A stretch of 64,000 nt of DNA. It comes from Omphalotus guepiniiformis. Lineage: Eukaryota; Basidiomycota; Agaricomycetes; Agaricales; Omphalotaceae. The notes below the pieces were generated by a model, which made no database searches, was not told the DNA's origin, and saw nothing but the letters and a program-made list of their open reading frames with translations. Below, in pieces: positions 1 through 10,820 of this stretch; the first letter of the stretch is position 1; each line of letters begins with the position of its first letter. The stretch lies in assembly GCA_028554645.1 (NCBI GenBank), contig JAQOOI010000022.1, positions 372,001 through 436,000 on the forward strand, read 5' to 3'. The position numbers and the translations under genes were made by a program.

Positions 1-452
1 CACTCAACGCCGAAATCGCTCCACTAGGTCTCCGAAGTATCTGTGTCGATTTCGGGTACTTCCGTACAGAGTTCCTTACATCAGATCATCGCAAGCCTCA
101 CGTAGGAAGAATAGCAGATTACGAGGAGATAACTAAAAAAGCTGAAGATTTCCTACAGGGTGAGTCAAGATTCATTCCATTCATTTCTCCGAGTCTTCAA
201 GTTGTTTGAGTCTCGACTTACCCCCCTCGAAACTTTTTTTCAGCTTACAACGGAAAACAACCAGGGGATCCGGTAAAAGGTGTCGAAGTACTCCTTGATC
301 TTGTTCGTGATGAGGGCGTCGCAAAGGGTAAACCTTTCCCTGTGAATATACAACTTGGAAGTGATTGTTATAATACTGTAAAGTCGGAGATGGAGGTGGT
401 GCTTAAAAGGATGGAAGAATGGAAGGAGGTTTCGAAGAGTACTGATATTTAG
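1..452 (+). CDS. Short-chain dehydrogenase/reductase, C-terminal part
   Basis: This is the 3' end of a gene that starts before the window. Two exons are visible: 1-159 and 244-452, separated by an 84-base intron with a GTGAGT donor and a T-rich acceptor ending in CAG. The first in-frame residues read LNAEIAPLGLRSICVDFGYF, which matches the usual stretch after the catalytic YxxxK of fungal SDR proteins, where the enzyme describes how the peptide descends from helix alpha-F toward the substrate loop. The last exon has the common tail pattern DPVKGVEVLLDLVRDEG followed by a loop with PFPVNIQLGSDCY and ends in TAG. The Rossmann GxxxGxG motif and the catalytic Tyr/Lys must lie upstream and cannot be checked. 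Substrate is unknown. The family assignment rests on remembered SDR C-terminal patterns. Confidence 0.8.
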
Positions 453-1055
453 GAGTACATAGGTGTATGTAGATGATGATGTTTTGTAGTATAAGTGTCA
501 CTGAAAGAAAAATCCCAAATTGGGAGTTGATGGGTACAGTTTATATATCTACATATGTTGCAAAGGCAAAGAAGGGTTGGCAAATCCGGGTGTTCCGTTG
601 AATGGTGAACATCTTGATGTGAAGAACTTCGATGCTTTCTTTACCTAGCACAGGTGGTCAGTGAACAAATTGCAAGAGGCGCCCAAGCGCGTTACGCGCC
701 GCGTCGTGCGAGAGAATATCCACGCTAATTTATATTTCATAGAAATATTTCAAGGTTCATGTCAAGTCAATCAAACCAACACCTTTTGCTTTCCGTGCAC
801 TCAATTCATCCGTCCGAGTCGAGCTCTCCTAAGGTTCGAAGAATTACCCAACGATGGTGATATAAATGCAACCAAGTGTACGGTAAAAAAAACAAAAGGT
901 TATGATAGATCTCTCCGAAAAAAGGCACTACTGCGGCCTGCCTAGACAGGATGTCCATGTCCATAGTGGCCTCCCATGGGCCACGCCAAACGGTTGACTA
1001 GCTTGAAGGAAGAAAACAGATGGAGGTGGGTGTACACCGACACCAAAGCTTAGAG
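453..1055. other. Intergenic, no gene seen
   Basis: This is the 3' flank of the dehydrogenase and the 3' side of the minus-strand gene ending at 1056. Open frames here are short, start at GTG or TTG and show no family motif. Confidence 0.6.
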
Positions 1056-1949
1056 CTAGTACTTGTTGGGGGTCGGAAGTGGTGCGTTTGGGCCTGCAGC
1101 AGGCAAAAATTGCTCGGCTGTGAGCATGCATGGTTGAGTAGGTTGAGCGGGGACAGAGGAAAGCAAGGAGGAGGTCAATGAGGTTAGGGAGAGAGCAACC
1201 TTCGTCATGTTGCCCTTCGTGGACTCTGGCCTGAAGAAACGAAGCATGTTAGCCTTGCCTATTCTGCGCGCTGAAGTCCCACGACTCGGAGGACGTTGGA
1301 GGGTCCAAAAGCTGGCTGCTGTGAGAGGTTCGAGAGTCGCTGGTAACTCTGGGCCTCTTGAACGGGGTACCTTCAGCCTGAAAGTACCGAGGCCTGAAGT
1401 GGTTCGGCGCGAAGTACGGGGGCTGAGGAAGAGGGAATGTGCCGAGCTCGGGCGTGGATAGGTGATTGAATTGTGTGCGCTCCTGACACGTAACATATTG
1501 CAGCACACTGTCGTTTCTGTCATTACTGTAATATCGGCTGAGAGTATATCCTGATGAGTGTCTTTCCTCTCTGAGTAGGAAGAATTGAAACTCACTTTTC
1601 TTGTCTTGTGGAAAAGGTCGGCAGTCGGACACTACCTGATCAGATGTGGTATCTTTGATCGAGGCCGTGTCGTTCGTGCACTGAAAACTTTAGGCATAAT
1701 CGTCGAAGCTGGTTTCCGAGGAAAGAAATTGGAATAGATAGAATGGCTCTGGTGCGGCTACACCAAGAGAGCAGGAAGAAAAGTGAAGAAGAAGAATGCA
1801 GTAATCGCAATAGTGTGGGATAAGAGCACGAAAATGCGTCGAGCCTCAGGTGACCGTGATGTGTTTGGACCTTCGTCTACATTCCTATTGACTTTCAGTG
1901 CCCGAAGTGTGGGAAATACTTCGCGAGGAATGACGCGTTGAAGCGCCAT
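1056..1949 (-). CDS. Hypothetical Pro/Ser-rich protein, four exons
   Basis: The model is 1830-1949, 1636-1757, 1286-1570 and 1056-1230 on the minus strand. All three introns (72, 65 and 55 bases) are GT-AG and every phase joins, giving 233 residues from an ATG at 1949 to TAG at 1056. The middle exon is the most protein-like, with STPELGTFPLPQPPYFAPNH and other Pro/Ser/Thr-rich segments. The last intron has a good GCTAAC branch-like sequence and TTCAG acceptor. No domain is recognised. The first exon overlaps a C2H2 zinc-finger reading on the opposite strand, so the start is doubtful: exons 3 and 4 are better supported than exon 1. It could also be the C-terminal part of a differently starting gene. 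Confidence 0.45.
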
Positions 1950-2639
1950 CTGAGGGGGACCGGGAAGAAGGCATGTTCAGGAAAGAAGAAAGGAGTGCAA
2001 GGGGCAGAAGAAAATATGGGCGCTGGAGTTGACAGCGGGATTGGAAGTGGAAGTGGGAGTGGACTGGGACTGGGACTGGGACTGGGAGTGGCGGGAGTCC
2101 AATCGGTGACTTTTCTGGTGAAGCCAGCGGGAGTGGAAGCGGTAGCAGCTGGACACCATCCGGGGACTCTTCTATCGAGGCCAGCGCGAGCGGGAGTGGA
2201 ATAGTGGGGACATTACTCGCCGACTTTTCCGCCGAATCCACTGGGGGCACGCACGACAAAGCTTCGGTGGACTCTTCTGCTGAAGCCAGCGAGAGTGACA
2301 GCGCAACAATCCAATGGACGTCTCTTCCAGTTCAACTTTCTGCCGAGACCAGCTCCTTAGTCGGCAACATCGCTAGACCCCTCTTCCTCGAGCGACAAAG
2401 AACTCGGAGTTCAACGAGACTCTCGACGACATGCGGTTCGCTCTCAGGGGTCAAGTTGAAGTTGACGAGACCCCAAGCAGAGGACATGCAATGAATGGGA
2501 CGAAAACTTCCACGCGTTCTATGCCGCATTCGAGGAAGCTGGGTTGGTGCTGAATTTGGGCTATGGGGGGTTCCTAGTCGCCACTTGGACCTTGCTACTC
2601 CGGGGTGGATGGATGGACCCTTACGAGACTAATTATTAG
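1893..2639 (+). pseudogene. C2H2 zinc-finger gene, frame-disrupted
   Basis: Just after a TTGACTTTCAG acceptor the plus strand reads CPKCGKYFARNDALKRH and then, eight residues on, a Cys. That spacing (C-x2-C-x3-F-x5-L-x2-H-x8-C) fits a fungal C2HC-type finger. Downstream the coding-like frame changes: a Gly/Ser/Thr repeat zone continues in another frame as Ser/Glu-rich repeats (for example DFSAESTGG and DSSAEASESDS), then NETLDDMRFALRGQVEVDE in a third frame, and finally EWDENFHAFYAAFEEAGLVL in the first frame class, stopping at 2639. The first slip coincides with a six-base tandem repeat, a plausible site of replication slippage. I could not join the pieces with normal introns. Either it is a decayed transcription-factor-like gene or a real gene whose introns I missed. 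It probably bound DNA. Confidence 0.45.
2059..2088 (+). repeat. Tandem hexamer (GGGACT)n
   Basis: About four head-to-tail copies of a GGGACT unit lie inside the zinc-finger locus. They encode alternating Gly-Leu or Gly-Thr depending on frame and sit where the coding-like frame changes. Confidence 0.8.
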
Positions 2640-3204
2640 ATACGATATCGACGCGCATATATAGACAAATGGACACCTCACCTTAATTTCAAGGATGTTT
2701 ATAGTGTATATTAATCCTGTATTTGTAGCTTTGTATCATTAGACTTGATGTATCTGTAGATAGCATTAGATTAGCATTAGAGGTCATTATTAGTTATCGT
2801 ATAGCATCATAGAAGGAAAGGAAGAGTTATGGCTCTTGGGGCCTGACACCAGAGAACAGAGGATCGTTACGGTGGCATCCTTCCAAGTTTGTATAGATCG
2901 AATTTCGCCACTGAACTATTTTGAAGTGAAAAGAAACAAAGGTTTTACAAACCAGTAGTCGTAATGCAAAAGGAATAGCCAAAGGCGAAGCCTTGCGATG
3001 ATGGATGTAAAAGACAAAGGAAGGGAGTACGAAAAGCTGCCGAGTCTTCTTTCATGTAACAACCTCAACCTACCTCAGCTCAAGTCCTTGTTTCGAACCC
3101 TACGCTTAGCCAGTGAAAGAAAGCCAGCATGATAATCAACGTTTGTTCAAAGCTTCATTTGTCTGATTACAAGGGGCTAAAAAGACAAAGGGGAATCAAA
3201 AGCG
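2640..3204. other. Intergenic, no gene seen
   Basis: AT-rich flank after the zinc-finger remnant, with several TAG/TTAG-rich stretches (about 2700-2800). No open frame of any quality. Confidence 0.6.
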
Positions 3205-3434
3205 TCAGCATGCTGAAACCTCCATCCAATCGCACGCGCAATTCCCTACCTGGTAACCCACTAAGTTCTGGCAAATATGCCGAGGAGGCTCGTTATCGGG
3301 TGTAGTAACGTGAAAGTCGACGACTGCTCCGCGAACCAATAAGCTCAACTTCATCAACGACGTATCCCCGGCAAGTCCAAACGATGTAGGACTCAACCCA
3401 CAGATCCCAAAGCACATTTGATTGAGATCTACCA
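3205..3434 (-). CDS. Possible terminal exon of a cysteine-rich protein
   Basis: On the minus strand a pyrimidine-rich acceptor (TTTTCTCTCCCAG) is followed by an open exon to a stop at 3205. It reads DLNQMCFGICGLSPTSFG, then a hydrophobic-alternating stretch with LMKLSLLVRGAVVDFHV, and ends NCACDWMEVSAC. Six cysteines in about 75 residues and a Cys at the very end suggest a secreted or disulfide-containing protein, but no family is recognised. I could not find an upstream exon in matching phase; a GTTCAC donor 59 bases upstream is the nearest candidate. Either a gene fragment or a chance open frame. Confidence 0.3.
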
Positions 3435-5378
3435 CTGGGAGAGAAAACCGGATACGATGGACGAGGGTGAATGGTAGCGAATCTAGCGTGAACCCGTGTT
3501 TTGGTGGAGTGCATATCAGAAAAAGGATACGAACAGCAACGGACCTTCATGTACATAATTCATTAGATGGAAGCAAGATACAGCAGCTCCTCTACCAATC
3601 TTCTGATCTTCTGCACCTGCGTAAGTAGTTGTAGACTGAAAAGATCTGGTTTGGTCAAGCGTACCAGAGAAAGACTACAAAGCATTTTGTTCAACGCGTA
3701 GCGACATGGTTAAGAGACCTGAGTTTGCCATAACTCGAAAGCATGAAGTGTTTCTTTTCCGGCGCTGCGCGTTTTGAATGTCGTATTAGAAAGTATAAGA
3801 AAGTGTATGGATCCCTAATACCCAAGCACGTTGACGGCTCTGCCAGTTGTCTGCCTGCCGCCGGCGGAAATTTGGCCTTTTTCGACCTACATAGACGGTT
3901 TCTTCCTGGTTTCTTCCACTGCTTACGCTGACCGAAAGTCTTATCTACAGTGCAGGACAAATGAGGAGGATACAATTTATTTATAATTCATCGCCAGCCG
4001 TGATTCAGATGGATGTATGTAAGTACGTGGACCAAAGGTGCGCGATGTGTGTGTACTAAGGACTCGGATGTAGTGCCATATCTTCGAAATTTTTTTCACC
4101 ACCCCTTTGAGTTTGACGAATCGGATATAATTCTGCTGTTACTTCAGGTCCAGCCCTCGATCGTTCGGGCTGTCCTCTGAGCGATCGGCGAGGCTCAACC
4201 CCACCCCTCGCTTGTCCTTGAGAACTATGGAACGTTTTTATTGCATTGCAAGGAACACCTCCTGCAGGCCCCAGGATCGATTCACATCATCGCGACTGTT
4301 GACTCTTGAGTTACTCTGCCATTCATCTCGGAAGGTCTCGTCTCGTCTCCTTGATACCCCTACATAGGGCTCGCAAGATCATAGTCGGTGTTCGTGTATC
4401 GTCAACTGAGATAGCCTGGCTTGGGTGTGTTCAATCTCGCTCCCGGAACCAGGAGGCAGTCGGCACTAAACGAAAACTCCACCTCTAGGGCCATCTTTGT
4501 GGCTCTATGACCCTTACTGCAGTTGACGTCTTGCACGATTGGGATGACATGGCGCGCTCTGCTCTGAATTGAATAATTGAATATGTGGATGACATTGAGT
4601 GTATCATGCGCAATCCCATGTCAGACCGAGTCAGAATCACCGCCCGTCAGGATGGCGTTGATTTATTTGTTTTGCTTGATATATTTAAATAGATTTCTTT
4701 CGCTGAACCTTGGCCCTTGGGCTCCTCTGAATTGAGCCTGGCGATGCCGTGGTGGGTGGATGGGATTTCAAAAAAGAAACATCTACGTGTTGCACCCTCA
4801 GGACAACTCGAGGAGCGCATGCCCGGCCGCAAGGTGCTGGGGCGCAGGCGGGAAGTTTAGGTGATATGCATGCTCGAACCTCGAACCTCAGAAGAATCTT
4901 ATCAGTATCTTCGCCGGCCGTCCTTCACGATATCCATACATCTATCCTGCATCTATCACTAAACTTCTTTTCTAACATGATGAAAACTGCTTAGTGTATA
5001 TAGACACCGCGCAAGAAGTCCATACTCACAGCCCTACATGCTTCAACTTGCATCCCTGAGTCGAATATGTTTTTAAATTTTTCATCACAACCTTTTGACG
5101 AAGCCGGATGATAGATCATGGAAGGGGGGGATCGGGCATGATCAAACATGAAGCTTGAAGTTCTAATGAAGTTCGGCCCTTGTTAAAGTTTGTCATTTGT
5201 AAATCATTCTCATTCAAATATAGACCATGTGGAGAAACATGGCTAGTATAAGAATCAGAGTTGACACTTCTACCATAAGTAAATTCCGACTCGGAACACA
5301 CTCATCTTCCGCAGACGCAGTTTCCTTCGAGTTACATGCTGTAGCTCCAACACAAGGACAGAACCAACCCAACCAAGG
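3435..5378. other. Intergenic; contains one dispersed-repeat copy
   Basis: No gene supported. The stretch holds repeat copy A (4148-4345), listed separately. Short frames around 3700-3970 and 4750-4990 lack motifs and consistent splice phases. Confidence 0.55.
4148..4345 (+). repeat. Dispersed repeat, copy A
   Basis: This stretch aligns by eye with the minus strand of 36850-37023. Shared blocks in the same order include CCCTCGATCGTTCGG, a CGATCG-CGAGG arm, TGTCCTTGAGA followed by TATGGAACG, GGCCC(C)AGG and CATCTCGG-CGGAAGG. The copies differ by many substitutions and small gaps, so it is an old element. No coding capacity is seen; a solo or miniature element is the simplest reading. Confidence 0.6.
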
Positions 5379-6758
5379 ATGCTCACAGTGGATATCCTAC
5401 AACGCCAACCACTAAAAACCTTCTACATCCTAACAGAACTCGCCTCCCTCTGCTTCCGTCTCCCATGGTGGTTCATCACATCTCTCCCAAAGTCCTGGAG
5501 ACCAAAACCATCCTGGTCAATCAAATACTGTCTCCGAGTCTTCCTAACAAGATGGTTTGTCACATTCGAGCGTCGGTGCGTTGAATACAAGTCTCCTTTG
5601 AGGGAGGGAATATAGTACTGAAAGAGGGATACACCCACCCTTTCCCTTTCCCTTTCAGAGCGGGAGGACTCGTAAGCTTCCCTGATCATCATCAGACATA
5701 CGCAGGGAAAGGTGCTGTGGGCGTAGCCGTCGATCCTGCGGACCCCAGCTACATCGTTGGGAACATCAAGCGCACGGCAGAGCGGATGTCAGTCAAACCA
5801 GAAAGGGTATCCGGATATTGGTTTACGAGAGGAGAACCGACTAGCATCCGAGTTCCTTCAAAAGCCCATAAAGACGAAAGAGTGATATACTCCTTGCACG
5901 GTGATTATTCGCGACCACTACTTAGCTCCATTAACCACATCTTGGCTAATTCAAAGAGTTCCGGTTCCTGTTCCTTTCAAAGGCGGCGCGTATGTCTTGT
6001 GGTCTGCTCATCCAGATAGTCCATCCGGAAATATCACCCGTGGCCTCCTAGAGCACTGTCAAGGAATCAACACCATATTCTGCCTTGAATATCGCCGTTC
6101 ATCCATTTCACCCCAAACCAACAAATCCGTAAACCCATACCCCTCAGCTTTACTAGACGCCATCGCAGGATATGTCTACCTCGTCCACCACGAAGGGTAT
6201 TCTCCATCAAACATCATCCTCGAGGGAGACTCAGCAGGTGGAAACCTAGCTCTAGCCCTAACGCGCTATCTCATCGAAAACCAAACAAGCCTTCCTTCAC
6301 TTCCTTCTCCCGGCGCACTTTTATTGCTATCGCCTTGGTCAGATCTCGGTCGATCCCATATAACGAAAGGTTCCTCTGCACTTCCTTCGACGTATCACTG
6401 CCCAGATTGGCTCGCTCCCAGTCCAACGGGTCCAGGTCCGACAGACTATGCCCTTCGCGCCTTCCTCGGTCCAGCCAATTATGCCCTTGCAGACTCAGAT
6501 CCATACGTATCCCCAGCCTCCCTAATGATACCAAAAGTCAGCTTTGAGGGATTCCCTCGGACACTCATCGTAAGCGGAGGTGCGGAGACGCTATTGGATA
6601 TGATCAAGACGTTGAAAATGCGGATGGAAAGAGATATGGGTGTTGAGATGGTGGATTACGAGGAAGTTCCGGATGCGATTCATGATTTTGTGTGTTTTGA
6701 GTGGTGTGGAGGGCAAAGAGAGATTGCTTTGCGAGCGGTTGGTCGTTGGGTGGGATGA
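5379..6758 (+). CDS. Alpha/beta hydrolase fold-3 (HSL-like) esterase
   Basis: Exons 5379-5575, 5659-5900 and 5983-6758 encode 404 residues. The introns (83 and 82 bases) are GT-AG and in phase; the second one interrupts the oxyanion-hole motif, and splicing restores HGGAYVLWSAHPDSPSG. The nucleophile elbow is GDSAGGNLALAL. A likely catalytic Asp lies in SGGAETLLDMIK and the His in PDAIHDFVCFEW. This order and the HGG/GDSAGG pair define the hormone-sensitive-lipase-like branch of carboxylesterases (family known to hydrolyse short acyl esters). The N-terminal 60 residues contain a hydrophobic segment (FYILTELASLCFRLPWWFI) that may anchor it to a membrane, as in related fungal steryl or lipid esterases. 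The substrate cannot be read from sequence. The ATG at 5379 is the first that keeps the frame open. Confidence 0.88.
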
Positions 6759-8558
6759 GGGTACTGTTCCAGGATGCACGTCTGAGTTCCGTTCCTCTGT
6801 GTTTAGGTGGCTTCAATGTACCGTATCTTTCTTCGTATAGCTCTAGTATACCCACGCTACAGAGTAATTTTTTTTCAGAACAGACTTCTGGAGGGAGGTG
6901 AGCATGAGTAGCACTCACGCAGTCGAGTCTTGATACATACATAGGAGCCATCGATTGAATTCACCAAGGGGAAGCCGACAAGAATTCCATGCACAGTGTC
7001 GTGCGAGAAGCAGAAACTGATTGATGTTGCGATGCAACTCATCTTCCATTCTAATTGACAGTGACCAATCCAAAGCAACCGGCAGGGTCAACTGCTTCGA
7101 GCCTGCTCGTGAGCTCAGTGGAAGAGTTCCCATATTGCATAGATGCGTGGTCAGAGGTAGGGTGATAGCGGGAGCATTGGAAGTCCTGGAATCCCCACGG
7201 CCAAGCTGAGCCCAAGTGTGCAAATCGGGTATAGTAGCGAACATTGGGAACGTCCTTTTCTTGAGGAAACGTAACATATGTAGCCAGTCTGAAAAGTGTA
7301 TTGAAAAATTGTGATCCCACTCATTAGCTTAGCTGAAGAAGCGTACCTGTCCCTGCCGGTCTTCCCTCCGTCTCGAAAACCGCTTTCATAGGCGAAGATT
7401 TCTATGGTTTCTGCGCTGCAGCATCAATAGGAGCTGTCTTTAGGCGAACGTGTCCTCGCTCGCGCGTTTAGTGGTTTCTTCTGCAGTCTATCACTTGCGA
7501 GTTTGTTGAACGACGCCCTTCACTGGTGGTGAAGAGATTACATGTAGTTGGGGGTGCGGGGTTTAAATTATCCCGTCTTCCATCATAAGAACAGCATATC
7601 GAAACCACTGGAGACGGTAAAGTCACTCTCGCTCTGGACCAGGTCAATTTCTCGTGAAGATCGTTGCCGAAGAATCCGCCTGACTGTGTGTGTCCTCATT
7701 GGGTCTGCTGATGTGGGTGGACGGTGAAGGGGTCCATTATTGAGCGCAACATCACGTCGCCGGACCACGGCTTCGCAGTGATAGTCGACAGGATCGGGTC
7801 TGATGTGTATAATGGAACGACGTTATAGGTAATCCAGTCCTGTCCATACAATTTCTTATTCAGCTATAATAACTATAGCTCAAATGCAAGCAATAAAATA
7901 ATAACCGACCGACCAAATCATCCTGGGCATATCCAACGACCTCGAAGGCTCAAGCGCTCATTGGCAGAGTACTGCGTACGGACTCTTGGGGAAGGTTCGC
8001 CTCATATACATACGTCCGAATGTTATCCCTGAGTCTACTTGTTGATCTGCAGGCTTTCCATGTCCCGTATTCCGCCTACCCAGCCCTCCGAGTCCACGAA
8101 CTAGGGGCAAAACATTCGCTAAATCAAGCTGCAGGCAAGCTCAAAGCGTCCCAGTCAAAATTGTGCCGAACAGTCTTGCGGACGTGCAGAAGTGAATATG
8201 ATCAGGAAGGGAAGGTGGGAGACCTTTGATGATTATAAGGTACTAATACGCGCTGATGCTTCTTCTTCTCAATATCAGCGCTGAGAAAATCACATACCTA
8301 CAGAGTTCAAGACACGCCACAAGATGTACGAATTCCGCAACCGTTTGGAGCCGTTACAGTATGTATATGATTTCAGGGGGATGGTAAAGTTCTATACGTA
8401 TCAACAACGAATGGTATCAATGTAAGCAGTCGTGTATGTGACTACCCTTTCAAGAAAATTAATTAAAGAAAACACTTTAGATCGTCTATATATGCTCTAA
8501 CCTGTTCGTGACTTTCAGGGGGGGGGCAAAACTCTCCCTTCACACTAACCTTCTAAAT
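6759..8558. other. Intergenic, possible unresolved minus-strand exons near 6.9-7.4 kb
   Basis: Between the hydrolase and malic enzyme 3' ends. On the minus strand an ATG near 7389 (MKAVFETEGRPAG) precedes a GTACGC donor, a TTTTCAG acceptor near 7289 and a longer open stretch to about 6920. Two different frames look protein-like there and I could not choose between them, so no gene is called. The rest (7.5-8.5 kb) shows nothing. Confidence 0.4.
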
Positions 8559-10820
8559 CTATCTCAACCCAGCCTCATCATAAACAAATTCCCCATAAAC
8601 AGGAAGCCAAATCCTCTCTTTCGCCTTCTGTCTGACCTCGTCTTTAGTCCAATTAACGCCCGCAGTACCTTCTTCAATAGCTTGAGCTGCAACAGCACAC
8701 GCTACCTCAAAGTTGACTGCAGGCGCATTACCAAGGTCTGGTAGAAGCGCGTTGTCTGGATCTTGAAGAGCTGGGGAAAGCGAGGCGAGACGACGGGCTC
8801 CAGCGATGATCATCGAGTCGGTCATATATCGAGATTTACTTAGTACGGCGCCAAATCCGAGACCGGGATAGATGAGTGCGTCTAGTGAGTGTTAAATGTC
8901 AATGGTGTGTAGCCACTAAAATAATGGAGAGCGACGTACTGTTGCATTCCGCGATACTAAACAAGATGATGTAGGATCAGTGTTGGCTCGGATGAAAAGT
9001 AAAATCACAGCCTGCATACATGTAATCCTTTCCATTCGGCATCTTGGCAGGAGGGAATGGGCTACCCGTAGCCAGCAATGCCCGTCCCTTTGTCCACTCG
9101 TTCGCATTTGCAGGTGTAACTTCCACCAACCTATCTGGGTTCGAAAGCGGGAAAATTATGGGCCTTTCAGTTCCCTCCGCCATAGCCTCTATAACCTCTT
9201 TCGTAAACGCTCCCGTTTGAGTAGAACACCCAACAAGAATCGTCGGTTTTATCCTTTTAACAACATCTAACAGCGAAACCTCTGAGCTGTTCCATTCCGA
9301 GTTGGGCCTGACATAGGGCACGATGTCGTCCCTAATACCATGAGTGGACGCGACTTGTTCAGTGATCAAACCATGTCGGTCGATCAACCAAAACTTGCTG
9401 TTGGCTTCTTCCTCTGAAATACCGTCTGTGGCGACCATCGCGTCTCGTAGTTGCTTGGTGATACCTAACCCAGCAGATCCAGCACCATAGATGACGATTC
9501 GTTGATCAGGCAGCTTGCTCTTCGTAACGCCAATCGCGGCCATAGCACAAGCCAAAGTGACCGCACCAGTTCCTTGACTATGCGTGCATCAAGTTCGTGT
9601 CAACAGCATTGCCATAATGAACGTGTAGCTTACATGTCATCGTTGAAAACCGCATGCGTTTCTCTATACCGAGACAAAATTGCGTGTGCGTTGGACACTC
9701 CAAAGTCTTCAAAATGAAGAAGACTGTGAGGATAGTATTTCCGGACGAGCTGAACGAATCTGTTGCAATATTTCGGGATCAGTATCGTACCTCGAATGAA
9801 TGAAAGTAAGCACACCTGTCTATGAACTTGTCGTAGTCCTTTCCTCTAACTCGTTGGTTTCGCCAACCCTACGGAGTGACCTTGCCTCAGTGTGCACGCT
9901 ATTAATAGCACGGTAACGGCAACGTACAACGTACAACGGGTCTTCAATCAGCCCTTTATTATCGGTGCCAACGTCTAGAGTTACTGGTAAACATTTTTCC
10001 GGGTCTATTCCGCCGATAAGACTAGAGAAAACCGGGATAAGTCGCGATTCTGAAGGTGATATGAAGCCAAACGTACGTGTACAGAGCCGATTTCGCAGAG
10101 GCAATCTGAACGCAATTCTATTAGAAGATGTTGCCCTTGTGGAAACTCGAATGAACGCACCCCAATGCCCTGTCAATGAAATGATGAATAAGTGTCGCAT
10201 AGTCAGCAATGAATGATGAACTCACCCCAACACCTTGATCTCCGATACCCAGAATAGCCTCAGCGTCAGAGCAAACAATCAAATCGATGTCCTTGCCCTT
10301 GGTCAGCTCAAGGAAATCCTCTTCCATATGATCCAGTTCAGGAAAGGTAAGGTATAGACCTTCGCTTCTTCTAAATAAGTGAGAGTAATTGGCTATCGCG
10401 TCTCCCTACAAACATCCACGTCAACAAGTAATCCTGCAGGAAGTCCACAATACATACCTGAGTAGGTGTATATATGATAGGAATCAACTCCTTCAAATGC
10501 TTCGCAATCAAAGAGTAATACAAAACCCAATTCTGATCCTTCATACTCTGCAAGAACGTATTCTTCGCAATGGGAGTACTACGAGTCTTGAGCTGATCAT
10601 AAGCCCTTTCACATTGCTCATCAAGTGTGTTAACACGATAAGGTAGTCGTCCACGAAGACCAAAAGCTTCTCTCTCTCGAGGAGTAAACGCCGTGCCTTT
10701 GTTGAACCTCGGGTTTGCCAGTATTGCATCGCCACGTAGAGCGACGCGAACTTGACGTTTTGCAGAGGCCAAGATGGCACTCCTGGAAGCTTTCAATGCA
10801 GCGTCCATGCTAACATCCAT
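8559..10820 (-). CDS. NAD-type malic enzyme
   Basis: Oxidative decarboxylation of malate to pyruvate. Ten exons join in phase: 10458-10820, 10226-10405, 10161-10169, 10077-10105, 9928-10021, 9816-9868, 9634-9759, 9020-9577, 8940-8956 and 8559-8881, giving 583 residues, normal for the family. Visible hallmarks are the N-terminal [20 protein letters not shown], the substrate-region [72 protein letters not shown], the Rossmann loop [13 protein letters not shown] and [20 protein letters not shown]. The third exon is only nine bases and the ninth only 17; without them the conserved GGIG and AECNN segments are lost. An ATG at 10820 starts the model; an upstream frame extension lacks ATG. No clear mitochondrial presequence is seen, so the compartment is uncertain. 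A TGACGTCA element lies 87 bases upstream. Confidence 0.95.
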
